Origin: an uncultured Oxalobacteraceae bacterium
Lineage (GTDB): Bacteria > Pseudomonadota > Gammaproteobacteria > Burkholderiales > Burkholderiaceae
Reading direction: 5' to 3'
Assembly: GCA_946479255.1 (NCBI GenBank)
Contig: CAMLFK010000025.1
Location: 1 to 32,982 of the forward strand
DNA: 32,982 nt
The position numbers and the translations under genes were made by a program. Below are positions 25,160-32,982 of this stretch, piece by piece. The notes under the pieces were generated by a model. It was not told the DNA's origin. It did no database searches and was given only the letters and a program-made list of their open reading frames with translations. Every line of letters begins with the position of its first letter. Positions within the stretch are counted from its first letter, which is position 1.

Positions 25160-27373
25160 ATGCGCTTTCTTTTATGCCTGTTAGCCGCACTGTCGAGCGC
25201 CCCCGCAACCGCGGAACGCCTGACACTGGACCGCATCCACGCCGACCCGGCGTTGGCGGGACCAGCCGTGCGCACCCTGCGCCTTTCGCCCGACGGCGAA
25301 CGCGTCACCTACCTGCGCAGCCGCGCCGACAACCAGTTCCAGCTCGACCTGTGGGAATACAATCTGCGCAATAAACGCAGCGCCCTGCTGGTCGACTCCA
25401 AGGCGCTGGTGCCCAATGAAGTACTGTCGCTCGAAGAAAAGGCCCGGCGCGAGCGCACCCGCACCGCCAGCCTGTCCGGCATCCTCAATTACAACTGGTC
25501 GCCCGACGGCAAGCAGCTATTGGTGCCGCTGGCCGGCGACCTGTACCTGGTCGACGCGGCCAATCCGAGTAAAGCGCGAAAGGTCGCCAGCGGCAATGTG
25601 GCCGATCCCAAGATCTCGCCCAAAGGCCGCTACCTCTCCTTCGTGCGCAAGCAAAACCTGTACGTGATCGACCTGACCACCGGCGCGGAAAAGCAGCTCA
25701 CCACCGATGGCGGCGGCACGGTCTTCAACGGCGAAGCCGAATTCGTGGCGCAGGAAGAAATGGGCCAGACCACCGGCTACTACTGGGCGCCGGACGATTC
25801 CGCGATCGCCTACAAACGCTACGACGAGGCGCCGGTGCCGGTGGTGAAGCGCTTCGAAATCCAGGCCGACCGCACCGACGTCATCGAACAGCGCTATCCG
25901 GCCGCCGGCGCCCCCAACGTGCTGGTCGAACTGCGCATCGTCTCACCTAGTACGGGTGCCACGCAAAAGCTGGAACTCGGCGCCAATAAGGACATCTACA
26001 TGGTGCGCGCCGACTGGAGCGCCGACAGCAGCGAGGTGATGGTGCAACTGCAGTCGCGCGACCAGAAACGGCTTGACCTGATCGCCGTCGACGTCAAGAC
26101 ACTGGCACAGCGCACCCTCTTGAGCGAAACCTCCAGGACCTGGGTCAGCATTCATGACGACCTGCGCGTGCTGCCGGGTACCCGCCAGTTCATCTGGGCG
26201 TCCGAACGCAGCGGGCGCAATCATCTCTACCTGTACGACATGGACGGTAAACTCCTGCGTCCACTCACGCGCGGCGAATGGGGTGTCGACAACCTGCTGG
26301 CGGTAGACCAGAAAGGCGGGCGTGTCTTCATCGCCTCCAATCGCGACGCGGTGATCGACAAGCAGGTGTACGCGGTGCGCCTTGACGGCAGCACGGCCGA
26401 CAAGCCGCAGCGCATCAGCACGGGCGACGGCTGGCACGAAGCCTCGTTCGCCCGCAGTGGGCAGACCTGGGTAGACACCTACTCCAATCCCGCCACGCCG
26501 CCGCAGGTATCGGTACGGCGCGCCGATGGCGCCATGGTCAGCTGGATTGCGCAGAACGCGCTCGACGCAGAACATCCGTATTCCAAGCACCTCGACAGCC
26601 ATCTGCCGGTCACCTACGGCACGCTCAAGGCCAAGGATGGCCAGACCCTGCACTACTCGATGATCAAGCCGGCCGGTTTTGACGCGGCCAAGCGCTACCC
26701 GGTGTTCCTGTGGACTTATGGCGGGCCACATGCCCAGCACGTCGGGCGCAAATGGGGCAACCCCTTCGAGCAGTACATGGCACAACAGGGCTATGTGGTG
26801 TTCAGGCTGGACAACCGCGGCTCATGGCGGCGCGAGCGCCCGTTCACGGACGCCCTTTACGGACAGCTGGGCAAGGTCGAAGTGGAAGACCAGGTGACGG
26901 GGATCGACTGGCTGGCGCAGCAAAGTTTTGTCGATCCCAAGCGCATCGGCGTGTTCGGCTGGAGCTATGGCGGCTTCATGACCTTGCGCTTGCTGGCTGC
27001 GGCATCGGACAAAATCGCCGCCGGCGTGTCGGTGGCGCCGGTGACCGACTGGGCGCTGTACGACACTCACTACACCGAGCGTTATGTGGGTGCGACGCCA
27101 AAATCGGATGCGAAAGCGTACGAGCAAAGCGGCGTGTTCGCCCACCTGGACGGGATGAAGTCGCCGCTGCTGCTGATTCACGGCATGGCGGACGATAACG
27201 TCCTGTTCACCAACAGCACGCGGCTGATCGATGCGATGGTCAACAAGGGGATTGCGTTTGAGCTGATGACTTATCCGGGCGCGAAGCACGGCATTTCATC
27301 GAGGGCGGGACAGCGGCATGTGTATGGGACGATTGAGGCGTTCTTCCGGCGGCATCTTCAACCGGGGAAGTAG
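25160..27373 (+). CDS. Secreted dipeptidyl-peptidase IV-type serine peptidase (S9B)
   Basis: A 737-residue peptidase with a signal peptide (MRFLLCLLAALSSAPATA, cut near residue 18). The beta-propeller (about 35-480) contains the EFVAQEEM segment, whose E199-E200 pair matches the double Glu that holds the free N-terminus of substrates in DPP-IV. The alpha/beta-hydrolase domain (about 490-737) has the catalytic triad: S602 in GWSYGG, D678 in HGMADDNV and H710 in GAKHGI. It should release X-Pro or X-Ala dipeptides from peptides in the periplasm or outside. A weak purine stretch (AAGAGACC) precedes the ATG. It follows the MATE gene by 31 bases and ends 13 bases before a perfect hairpin. Confidence 0.95.
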   Translation: MRFLLCLLAALSSAPATAERLTLDRIHADPALAGPAVRTLRLSPDGERVTYLRSRADNQFQLDLWEYNLRNKRSALLVDSKALVPNEVLSLEEKARRERTRTASLSGILNYNWSPDGKQLLVPLAGDLYLVDAANPSKARKVASGNVADPKISPKGRYLSFVRKQNLYVIDLTTGAEKQLTTDGGGTVFNGEAEFVAQEEMGQTTGYYWAPDDSAIAYKRYDEAPVPVVKRFEIQADRTDVIEQRYPAAGAPNVLVELRIVSPSTGATQKLELGANKDIYMVRADWSADSSEVMVQLQSRDQKRLDLIAVDVKTLAQRTLLSETSRTWVSIHDDLRVLPGTRQFIWASERSGRNHLYLYDMDGKLLRPLTRGEWGVDNLLAVDQKGGRVFIASNRDAVIDKQVYAVRLDGSTADKPQRISTGDGWHEASFARSGQTWVDTYSNPATPPQVSVRRADGAMVSWIAQNALDAEHPYSKHLDSHLPVTYGTLKAKDGQTLHYSMIKPAGFDAAKRYPVFLWTYGGPHAQHVGRKWGNPFEQYMAQQGYVVFRLDNRGSWRRERPFTDALYGQLGKVEVEDQVTGIDWLAQQSFVDPKRIGVFGWSYGGFMTLRLLAAASDKIAAGVSVAPVTDWALYDTHYTERYVGATPKSDAKAYEQSGVFAHLDGMKSPLLLIHGMADDNVLFTNSTRLIDAMVNKGIAFELMTYPGAKHGISSRAGQRHVYGTIEAFFRRHLQPGK

Positions 27374-27385
27374 CATTATTCCGTT

Positions 27386-27406
27386 ATTCCGGGCATTGCC
27401 CGGAAT
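27386..27406. terminator. Perfect hairpin between convergent genes, REP-like
   Basis: ATTCCGGGC (27386-27394), loop ATT, GCCCGGAAT (27398-27406) is a nine-bp perfect stem 13 bases after the peptidase stop and 21 bases before the stop of the minus-strand CsbD gene. It has no U-tract on either strand. The core with flanking TGACA resembles dispersed REP-type hairpins, so it may serve as both repeat and bidirectional terminator. Confidence 0.55.
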
Positions 27407-27426
27407 GACAGCGGAGGTGGTGCTTT

Positions 27427-27606
27427 TTAGTTCAACGAATCCTTCAGCTTCTCCTGCACATCACCCAGTTTCTCCTGGGTCTTCCCTTCCACCTGATTCT
27501 GCAAGCCCTTGACCTGCTGGTCAGGATTGCCGACCAGCTTGCCAGCCTCTTCCTGAATTTTGCCGCCGATATCTTGCAGTTTGCCGTTGATCTGATTCTT
27601 GTTCAT
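27427..27606 (-). CDS. CsbD-family small stress protein (copy 1)
   Basis: A 59-residue, highly charged, helical protein of the CsbD type: MNKNQINGKLQDIGGKIQEE opening and repeated G-K-x-Q-E/D units through LKDSLN. CsbD-like proteins are induced in general stress responses in many bacteria; the molecular function is unknown. The start is decided by AAGGAG about six bases upstream of the ATG at 27606. Frames extending to 27669 are not supported by a ribosome binding site. A second, clearly related gene lies at 28383-28574 on the same strand. A tandem 9-bp repeat (GTCGTTGCA twice, 27619-27636) sits in the leader. Confidence 0.9.
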   Translation of the reverse strand: MNKNQINGKLQDIGGKIQEEAGKLVGNPDQQVKGLQNQVEGKTQEKLGDVQEKLKDSLN

Positions 27607-27961
27607 GGTGGACTCCTTGTCGTTGCAGTCGTTGCACAGGCCCCAATGGCCATGTCCTGAGTCCAGCATACCGCTCTACTCTACAGTGATCTGTTCGGAG
27701 GCGCACATTGGCTCGCCCCTCATTACGTGAAATTCTGGCGGCAAAACAAAAAAACATAAAAACATGAGAGAAAAATAATGTTATACATATGGATATACGA
27801 AAAATGACTTAAGAATCAAGTTCTCTATCAATGCGCGGTATGTGTATTCAACCGAATTTCCACACCGAGATAGTCGAGCGGGAGTGCTTGTCCCTGCTGC
27901 CCGGGAGCGCTGGGGCAACAATGCAGTAGCCGTGTTCTTTAACCTACCTAGGACAAACCTA
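27607..27961. other. AT-rich divergent intergenic region
   Basis: This 355-base region separates the first CsbD gene (minus) from the six-cysteine secreted protein gene (plus) and should contain both promoters. Positions 27735-27840 are markedly AT-rich compared with the genome around them, with runs of A near 27745-27775, as in UP elements or nucleoid-protein sites. I see no RNA gene or clear -35/-10 pair. The tandem 9-bp repeat at 27619-27636 belongs to the CsbD leader. Confidence 0.5.
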
Positions 27962-28273
27962 ATGAAAATGTTTTCCCACAACTCATTCAAATCGTTCGCA
28001 TTCGCTTCCGCTCTGGCCGTGATGCTTGCCGCTCCGGTCCAAGCTTCTACTTGCACTGATGCCTGCCCGGCGAAAGCCGCCGCGGCCGGGCAAGCTGCCG
28101 CTACAGCTACCGGTAACCAAATGATGAATCAATGCCTGCAAATGGCTCCCGGCCCAGCCCGAGATTATTGTTTCTCACAAATCCAGCAGGCCGCGAATGC
28201 GGCTTATGGACAAGCCTATACCCAAACCATGAACGCTTGCTACGCAGAGTGTGTGTCGAGGGGACAGCTCTAA
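27962..28273 (+). CDS. Secreted six-cysteine helical protein, unknown family
   Basis: A 103-residue protein with a signal peptide (core FAFASALAVMLAAP, probably cut after VQA at residue 28). The mature 75 residues have six cysteines at 31, 35, 58, 70, 93 and 97. The spacing is exactly palindromic: C-x3-C, 22 residues, C, 11 residues, C, 22 residues, C-x3-C. The intervening segments are rich in A, Q, N and M and should be helical. CX3C pairs at both ends suggest a disulfide-clamped helical bundle, or metal or heme binding; neither is shown. I do not recognise the family. The ATG at 27962 has AGGA about nine bases upstream. It lies between two CsbD-like genes and ends before two hairpins. Confidence 0.85.
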   Translation: MKMFSHNSFKSFAFASALAVMLAAPVQASTCTDACPAKAAAAGQAAATATGNQMMNQCLQMAPGPARDYCFSQIQQAANAAYGQAYTQTMNACYAECVSRGQL

Positions 28274-28285
28274 ACCGGAGCTATG

Positions 28286-28307
28286 CAGCGGCACTTCGGT
28301 GCCGCTG
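28286..28307 (+). other. UUCG-tetraloop hairpin after the six-cysteine gene
   Basis: CAGCGGCAC (28286-28294), loop TTCG, GTGCCGCTG (28299-28307) gives a nine-bp perfect stem closed by a C(UUCG)G tetraloop, among the most stable RNA hairpins. It starts 13 bases after the stop and has no U-run, so it is more likely an mRNA 3' stabiliser or the first part of a double terminator with the hairpin at 28335. Confidence 0.6.
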
Positions 28308-28334
28308 GCCATCGTTCGACGACCATCAAGAAAA

Positions 28335-28355
28335 AACCCGGCACACGGCCGGGTT
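28335..28355. terminator. Bidirectional intrinsic terminator
   Basis: AACCCGGC (28335-28342) pairs with GCCGGGTT (28348-28355), preceded by a run of A and followed by TCTTGCTT. The A-run reads as a U-run on the minus strand, so it can terminate both the plus-strand six-cysteine gene and the minus-strand CsbD gene ending at 28383. Confidence 0.8.
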
Positions 28356-28382
28356 CTTGCTTACTGCAAGCAGCTACCTGTA

Positions 28383-28574
28383 TCAGCGATTACCGCGATC
28401 GATACTATCCTTCAGGTCTTCCTTCAGGTCGCCGGCTTTTTCCTGGACCTTGCCTTCGACCTGCTTGCTCAAGCCCTTGGCCTGCTGCTCGCTGCTGCCG
28501 ACTGCCTTACCGACTTCTTCCTGAATCTTGCCGCCGATATCTTTTGCCTTGCCTTTGATTTGGTCTTCATTCAT
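28383..28574 (-). CDS. CsbD-family small stress protein (copy 2)
   Basis: A 63-residue charged helical protein starting MNEDQIKGKAKDIGGKIQEE, with the same architecture as the copy at 27427-27606; about two thirds of positions look identical by eye. The tail DRGNR is longer than in copy 1. AGAGGT lies about six bases before the ATG at 28574. Its own terminator is the hairpin at 28335-28355. The two copies flank the divergently oriented six-cysteine gene, so they are not a simple tandem. The function of the family is unknown; stress induction is usual. Confidence 0.9.
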   Translation of the reverse strand: MNEDQIKGKAKDIGGKIQEEVGKAVGSSEQQAKGLSKQVEGKVQEKAGDLKEDLKDSIDRGNR

Positions 28575-28698
28575 AGCATTACCTCTTTGGTGAGTGACAA
28601 ATCACGGCGCGGGCCGTCTTGCTGGTTCGCGCTACATATTCGCAATTGATTGCGTGTACACACTTTATTCCACACTGTTAAATGGTTCTGTTCGCTAA

Positions 28699-29331
28699 TT
28701 AACCCACGGCCTCCATTGGCTTGCGCCACACGCTGGCCAGCCAGGGCTGCTGTTCGCGCGGCAAGCCTGGAGGGCGGTAATAATGATGCAGCGGAACAAA
28801 TCCAGCCGTGGTCATGAACTGTTCCCAGCGCGCGTAATCGTGATAACTGCCGTAGCGCTCGCCATTCCAACCCTCCTGGTTGTTGCCGCGTGGATTGGAG
28901 CTGAACAGCACCCCACCCGGCTTGAGCGCTGCGAACAGATCGGCCAGCACCTTGGGCAGCGCTACGCTGGGCACATGAAACAGCACGGCGTTGGCGAACA
29001 CACCGTCGAACAGCGAAGCCGGCAAATCGAGGTGCACGAAGTCCTGCTGCCACACTTCGCAGCCGCTGTAGGCGCGCGCCATCTCGACAAAATGCGCCGC
29101 ACCATCGACGCCGATGGCGCGGTGCCCCATCGCCGCGAAGGCCTTGAGGTCGCGCCCCGGACCGCAGCCCACGTCCAGGATGGTGTACGGCGCCGGCGCC
29201 TCGATCGCATCGAGCAAGGCCGCGATGTTCTGGCTGACGTCGTGATCGATGGTGCCGTGAAAAAACTGCTCGGCATTGCGCTCGTAGTGGCTCAGCGTGC
29301 GCCGCGTGATCGCGTCGATATCTTCAATCAT
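28699..29331 (-). CDS. Class I SAM-dependent methyltransferase
   Basis: A 210-residue Rossmann-fold methyltransferase. Motif I is ILDVGCGPGRDLKAF (about 52-66), followed by the acidic end of beta-2 in AIGVDGAAHFV, the segment QQDFVHLDLP, motif IV-like FDGVFANAVLFHVP and LKPGGVLFSSNPRG. The methyl acceptor cannot be inferred; the layout is that of small-molecule methyltransferases (Methyltransf_11/25 type). The ATG at 29331 is five bases after the stop of the M13 peptidase gene, and the ribosome binding site probably lies within that gene's last codons (GGTGAAG). It is the last gene of the peptidase operon. Confidence 0.9.
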   Translation of the reverse strand: MIEDIDAITRRTLSHYERNAEQFFHGTIDHDVSQNIAALLDAIEAPAPYTILDVGCGPGRDLKAFAAMGHRAIGVDGAAHFVEMARAYSGCEVWQQDFVHLDLPASLFDGVFANAVLFHVPSVALPKVLADLFAALKPGGVLFSSNPRGNNQEGWNGERYGSYHDYARWEQFMTTAGFVPLHHYYRPPGLPREQQPWLASVWRKPMEAVG

Positions 29332-29336
29332 GTGCT

Positions 29337-31379
29337 TCACCAGACCTTCACCCTTTCCTCCGGTTTCAGGTACAGCTTCTGCCCCGGCTTGACGCCGAAG
29401 GCCGTGTACCACGCATCCAGATTACGCACGATCGCCGTGCGGTATTCGGCCGGTGCGTGGCCGTCGGTCAGGATGCGCTGGCGCAGCGCCGGCTCGCGCA
29501 CCTTGCTTTGCCATGCAGTCGCGTAGCCCATGAAGAACGCCTGGTCCATCTCCGGCGACACGGGTTTTTCGATGCTGGCGTGATAGGCGTCGAGCGAGGC
29601 CGACACGCCGGCCAGGTCGGCCAGGTTTTCGCTCAGGGTCAGCTGGCCATTGACGGCCAGGTCGGGGAATGGCTTGTAAGCGGAGTACTGGGCCACCAGT
29701 TTGGCCGCAGCGGCCTTGAAGTGATTCATATCTTCCTTGGTCCACCAGTCGCGCAAACGTCCTGTGGCGTCGAACTGCGCGCCCTGGTCGTCGAAGCTGT
29801 GGCTGATCTCGTGGCCGATAATAGAGCCGATCGCGCCGTAATTGGCGGCGTCCGTCCCATTGGCGTCGTAGAACGGCGGCTGCAGGATCGCGGCCGGGAA
29901 GTTCATCGCGTTTTGCAGCGGCAGGTTGACCGCGTTGACCAGGTGCGGCGGCATCGCCCATTCGGTGTTGTCGGGCTTTTTGCGCAGCTTGGCCAGCGCG
30001 CGCGCATACGCGTGCTGTTCGGCGCGCAGCTTGTTGCCGAAGGCGTCAGACGGCGTTACCTTGAGCCCCGCGTAGGAAGTCCAGTGGTCCGGGTAGCCCA
30101 CGCCCACATACAGGGTGCGCAACTTTTCCCTGGCGTGGGCGCGGGTGGCGGGCGCCATCCAGTCCAGCTTATCTACCCGGCGCCCGAAAGCGGCAATGAT
30201 GTTGGCCACCATCTGCTGGACCTTGGCCTTTTGCTCGGCCGGGAAGTAGCGCTGCACGTACATCTGGCCGACAGCATCGTCGAGCGCGTTGTTGGTGGCG
30301 GCCAGCGCGCGCTTCCAGCGAACCGCCTGTTCGGGCGTGCCGGACAACTTTTTGCTGTTGAATGCGAAGTCTTCATCGGCAAAAGCCTTCGGCAGCACTT
30401 GGGCGAAGTGGGCGATCTGGTGGAAGGCCAGGTAGTCGCGCCATGCCGCCAGTGGCGTGGACTCAACCAGCGCCGCCGCGCCCTTCACAGCCCCCGGATG
30501 CCAGACGATGAATTTGCCGGCGCCTTTCAAGCCCGCGCTGGCGAAGAAGGTTTTCCAGTCCATGCCGGGCGCGTTGCGGGAAAAATCCTGCACGGTCCAG
30601 ACGTTGTTGGCCTTCTGGACGTCGGCCGACTCTTCACGGCTGGCGTGGGCGCGGGCCAGCGCCGTCTCCAGCTCGAACACGCGGGTGGCGCGGGCTTCGG
30701 CGTCAATCAGGCCAGCCAGCTTGAACATGGTGGCGATGTGCTGGCGGTAGGCCGTGCGCAGTTCCTGCATGCGCGCACTGTCGGTCAGGTAATAGGCGCG
30801 GTCCGGCATGCCCAGGCCGCCCTGCAGCAGGTATGGCAGGTTGCGCGCGGGCTCGCTCAGGCCTTTGGACACCCACAGCCCGAACAGGTTGCGGGTGTAG
30901 AAATCGGTGGCGTTGAGCGGGTCGACATCGGCCCGCAGCGAGGCACCCAATGCGCGCGTCAGTGCGGCCTTGTCCTTGATCGCGGCCACCTTGGCCAGCA
31001 GCGGCTTGAGTGGCGCACTGCCCTGCTGTTCGATGGCCGCTTCGTCCATGAAGGCGCGGTAGTAGTCGGCCACCTGGCGGGCATCGCCCGCGGTGGCCGG
31101 CTTGGCGGCGGCTTCCTCGATCAGCTTGACGATGCGCTCGTTGGTGCTCTCGGCGATTGCGGCGAAGGCGCCCCAGCTGCTGCGGTCGGGCGGGATGGTG
31201 GAGGTGGCCAGCCAGTCGCGGTTGGCGTAGGCGAAAAAGTCGTCGCCCGGCAGCGGCGCCAGGGTCGATGCCGGGGCCGGACGTGGTGCGTCCTGGGCGG
31301 CCAGCGGGGTACTGATAGTGGCTCCCCCGCACAGGGCGAGGGTCAATGCGGTAGCGGGTAAGCTCCAGCGTTTTTTCAT
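29337..31379 (-). CDS. M13 family metallopeptidase (neprilysin/PepO type)
   Basis: A 680-residue zinc endopeptidase. The signal peptide (MKKRWSLPATALTLALCGG core) is probably cut after PLAA near residue 28; the Cys in LALCGG does not fit a lipobox because the preceding residue is Leu. The M13 N-terminal domain spans about 45-430 and the catalytic domain about 470-680. Zinc ligands are H523 and H527 in HEISH (E524 catalytic) and E584 in ENLADLAG. The substrate-binding NAxY/F motif appears as NAVN (about 482-485), an unusual version, next to AMNFPAAILQPPFYD. It degrades short peptides in the periplasm or outside. AAGGAG five bases before the ATG at 31379 fixes the start. It lies 47 bases after the M1 aminopeptidase gene and five bases before the methyltransferase. 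Confidence 0.95.
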   Translation of the reverse strand: MKKRWSLPATALTLALCGGATISTPLAAQDAPRPAPASTLAPLPGDDFFAYANRDWLATSTIPPDRSSWGAFAAIAESTNERIVKLIEEAAAKPATAGDARQVADYYRAFMDEAAIEQQGSAPLKPLLAKVAAIKDKAALTRALGASLRADVDPLNATDFYTRNLFGLWVSKGLSEPARNLPYLLQGGLGMPDRAYYLTDSARMQELRTAYRQHIATMFKLAGLIDAEARATRVFELETALARAHASREESADVQKANNVWTVQDFSRNAPGMDWKTFFASAGLKGAGKFIVWHPGAVKGAAALVESTPLAAWRDYLAFHQIAHFAQVLPKAFADEDFAFNSKKLSGTPEQAVRWKRALAATNNALDDAVGQMYVQRYFPAEQKAKVQQMVANIIAAFGRRVDKLDWMAPATRAHAREKLRTLYVGVGYPDHWTSYAGLKVTPSDAFGNKLRAEQHAYARALAKLRKKPDNTEWAMPPHLVNAVNLPLQNAMNFPAAILQPPFYDANGTDAANYGAIGSIIGHEISHSFDDQGAQFDATGRLRDWWTKEDMNHFKAAAAKLVAQYSAYKPFPDLAVNGQLTLSENLADLAGVSASLDAYHASIEKPVSPEMDQAFFMGYATAWQSKVREPALRQRILTDGHAPAEYRTAIVRNLDAWYTAFGVKPGQKLYLKPEERVKVW

Positions 31380-31426
31380 GGTCACTCCTTCAGCTTGTGG
31401 CTTGAGAATAGGTACTTTAAAAATTC

Positions 31427-32982
31427 TTACTGTAAGGCGGCGCGCAGCTGCGGCAGCAGGCGCGCCTTGAGCGCGGCCCGTGTGCGGATGCCATTGGCGG
31501 CCTGCTTGGCCTCGGCCTGCTGGTCGTCGCTGAAATGCGCTTTCACGAACGCTTCCAGGCGCTCGGCGTCGGCCGGGTTCGATGAACTGCCGATCACGTT
31601 GGGGAAATAGCTCCCGCGCTTGATGGAGTCCTGGTCCTTGAGCAGCGCTTCGCGATGCGCCACGGCGTAATTCCATGCCTGGTCGATGTGGCCGGCGTTG
31701 GCCACCCAGGGCAACACGCGTGCGGTGACCGATGGCGGCAGTTCCTTGCTGCTTGCCAGCGCCAGCGTGCTCTCGGCCAGCTTGGGATCGCTGGCGCGCG
31801 CGAGGGCGCGCAGGAAGCGCATGCGTTCTTCGCTGCCTTCGGCCTTCAGGGTGCGCTGGGTCAGCGCCGCGTGGGTGGCCGCGTCGGCATGGCGGCCGGC
31901 GATGCCGGCGACGGCGTCGAGCATCGAGACGCTGACGCTGGCCGGGTCTTGCAGGTAGCGGGCGAAGCGCGCGCGTGCTTCGGCAATCACGGCTGCGTCG
32001 CCGGCATCGGCCAGCGCACCTGCCAGCTTGGCGCGCAGCAGGCGCTCTTCGACCGTGTCGCCTGGCTTTTCGTCCCAGCCCAGGAGGGCGAACTTCGGGC
32101 CCGCCAGGTTCAGGATGAAGCGTTTGATCAGCGCCGCTTCGGGCTCGCCTTTGGCCAGGTCGTCGAGGGTGCCGAGATTGCCGAGGATTGACTGCCATAC
32201 CGCCAGGCGCGGCTCGTTGGCGTACTGGGACACCAGCTTCAGGTAAGCGGGCAGCTCCATGCGCTGGCTTTGCACCATGGCCCAGGCGTCGCTCTGCAGC
32301 TTGAGGCGGGTGGTCTCGTGCAGGCCGGCCGCCTTGGCGGCCAGTGCGCTGAAGCTGGCCGCGTCGTAATGCACGCGATAGAAGCCGACGCTGCCCGGGT
32401 CGACCACCAGCGCGCCGGCGCAGCCGGGCTGGGTGAAGCTCATCGACTGGTTCGCCAGCAGCACGGTGCGCGGCTTGGCGCCGGCCACGCCGATCTGCAC
32501 CGGCACGCTCCACAAAAGCTTATCCGTGGCCGGTTCGTCGAGGCGGAACTGTTCCTGGCTCAGCGTCACCTTGCGCTGGCCGGCCACGCAGCTTTGGGTC
32601 ACGGAAATCAGCGGGAAGCCCGGCTGGGTGGTCCAGTCGGAGGCGACCTTTTCGACCGGTTTGCCGGAGGCCTTTTCCAGCGCGCGCCACAGGTCGGCGC
32701 TGGTGGTGTTGGAGTACTGGTGGCGCACCATGTAGGCGCGGATGCCTTTTCGGAACTGCGCTTCGCCCAGGTAGGCTTCGAGCATGCGCAGGAAGCCCTG
32801 CCCCTTCACATAGGTGATGGCGTCGAAGGCGCTGGCGGCCTGCGCTTCGGTCAGCACCGGGGTCTGGATCGGGTGGGTGGTCTTGCGCGCGTCGAGGTTC
32901 ATTACGCCGTCGCGGTCGGCCAGGCTTTCGAGCTGCGGATGCCATTCGGGATGGAAGTGCTGGGTCGCCTTGGTGCCCATCC
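31427..32982 (-). CDS. M1 family aminopeptidase, C-terminal part (5' end beyond window)
   Basis: An open frame of about 518 residues enters from the right edge and ends at 31427. It begins inside the catalytic domain just after the expected HExxH...E zinc site, which lies outside the window. Seen here are the WMGTKAT-like opening, the transition-state Tyr region (AITYVKGQGFLRMLEAYLG), the beta-sandwich domain (about 145-235, with VTLSQEQF) and the helical ERAP/PepN-like C-terminal domain to the end. M1 enzymes release N-terminal residues from peptides. The M13 peptidase gene follows after 47 bases on the same strand, so the two peptidases and the methyltransferase form a likely operon. I cannot see the true start or whether there is a signal peptide. 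Confidence 0.93.
   Translation of the reverse strand, partial: MGTKATQHFHPEWHPQLESLADRDGVMNLDARKTTHPIQTPVLTEAQAASAFDAITYVKGQGFLRMLEAYLGEAQFRKGIRAYMVRHQYSNTTSADLWRALEKASGKPVEKVASDWTTQPGFPLISVTQSCVAGQRKVTLSQEQFRLDEPATDKLLWSVPVQIGVAGAKPRTVLLANQSMSFTQPGCAGALVVDPGSVGFYRVHYDAASFSALAAKAAGLHETTRLKLQSDAWAMVQSQRMELPAYLKLVSQYANEPRLAVWQSILGNLGTLDDLAKGEPEAALIKRFILNLAGPKFALLGWDEKPGDTVEERLLRAKLAGALADAGDAAVIAEARARFARYLQDPASVSVSMLDAVAGIAGRHADAATHAALTQRTLKAEGSEERMRFLRALARASDPKLAESTLALASSKELPPSVTARVLPWVANAGHIDQAWNYAVAHREALLKDQDSIKRGSYFPNVIGSSSNPADAERLEAFVKAHFSDDQQAEAKQAANGIRTRAALKARLLPQLRAALQ

Noticed and set aside
27842..27961. 40-codon N-terminal extension of the six-cysteine protein.
   Set aside because: The signal peptide begins at 27962, which has its own AGGA site; the extension has no ribosome binding site.
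31380..32513. N-terminal extension of the M13 peptidase frame upstream of 31379.
   Set aside because: The extension overlaps the M1 aminopeptidase gene in another frame; the signal peptide and AAGGAG at 31379 mark the real start.

Overview
The window looks like chromosome of a GC-rich betaproteobacterium, most likely Oxalobacteraceae (Massilia, Duganella or Janthinobacterium relatives). I infer this from protein style (many multidomain c-di-GMP and two-component proteins, CsbD-like proteins, a secreted beta/gamma-crystallin protein, DPP-IV and M13 peptidases), not from a marker gene. I see no rRNA, intact tRNA, CRISPR array, prophage or complete insertion sequence.

Left part (1-7974), signalling: a membrane histidine kinase cut by the window edge (minus strand), a NarL-type response regulator (plus), a 1052-residue PilJ-like/PAS/GAF/PAS/GGDEF/EAL protein (minus), a short frameshifted chemotaxis-receptor remnant abutting its start, an IS6-type transposase remnant, a REC-HisKA_3 hybrid kinase (minus), and an intergenic cluster of perfect palindromes (REP-like).

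Middle (7975-11029): a small lipoprotein gene converges on a secreted GH2 glycosidase gene; a strong hairpin lies between them.

Core of interest (11292-20022): five plus-strand genes with 1- or 4-nt start/stop overlaps encode a GGDEF-EAL-REC protein with eroded enzymatic motifs, a small stand-alone domain, an HDOD protein, a REC-HD-GYP protein with substituted metal ligands, and a REC protein with a charged coiled tail. Facing them on the minus strand are two soluble histidine kinases with the same kinase core but different sensors (a LacI/PBP-like lobe, and PAS). I read the locus as one phosphorelay-controlled module in which c-di-GMP-type domains act as binding or regulatory parts rather than enzymes. 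HnoK/HnoB/HnoD of Shewanella is a partial precedent.

Right part (20129-32982), housekeeping and stress: a DJ-1/PfpI protein, CbpA co-chaperone, diheme cytochrome c, beta/gamma-crystallin protein, MATE exporter, DPP-IV-type peptidase, two CsbD-like paralogues flanking a secreted six-cysteine protein with a symmetric cysteine pattern, and an operon of M1 aminopeptidase (cut by the right edge), M13 metallopeptidase and a SAM methyltransferase.
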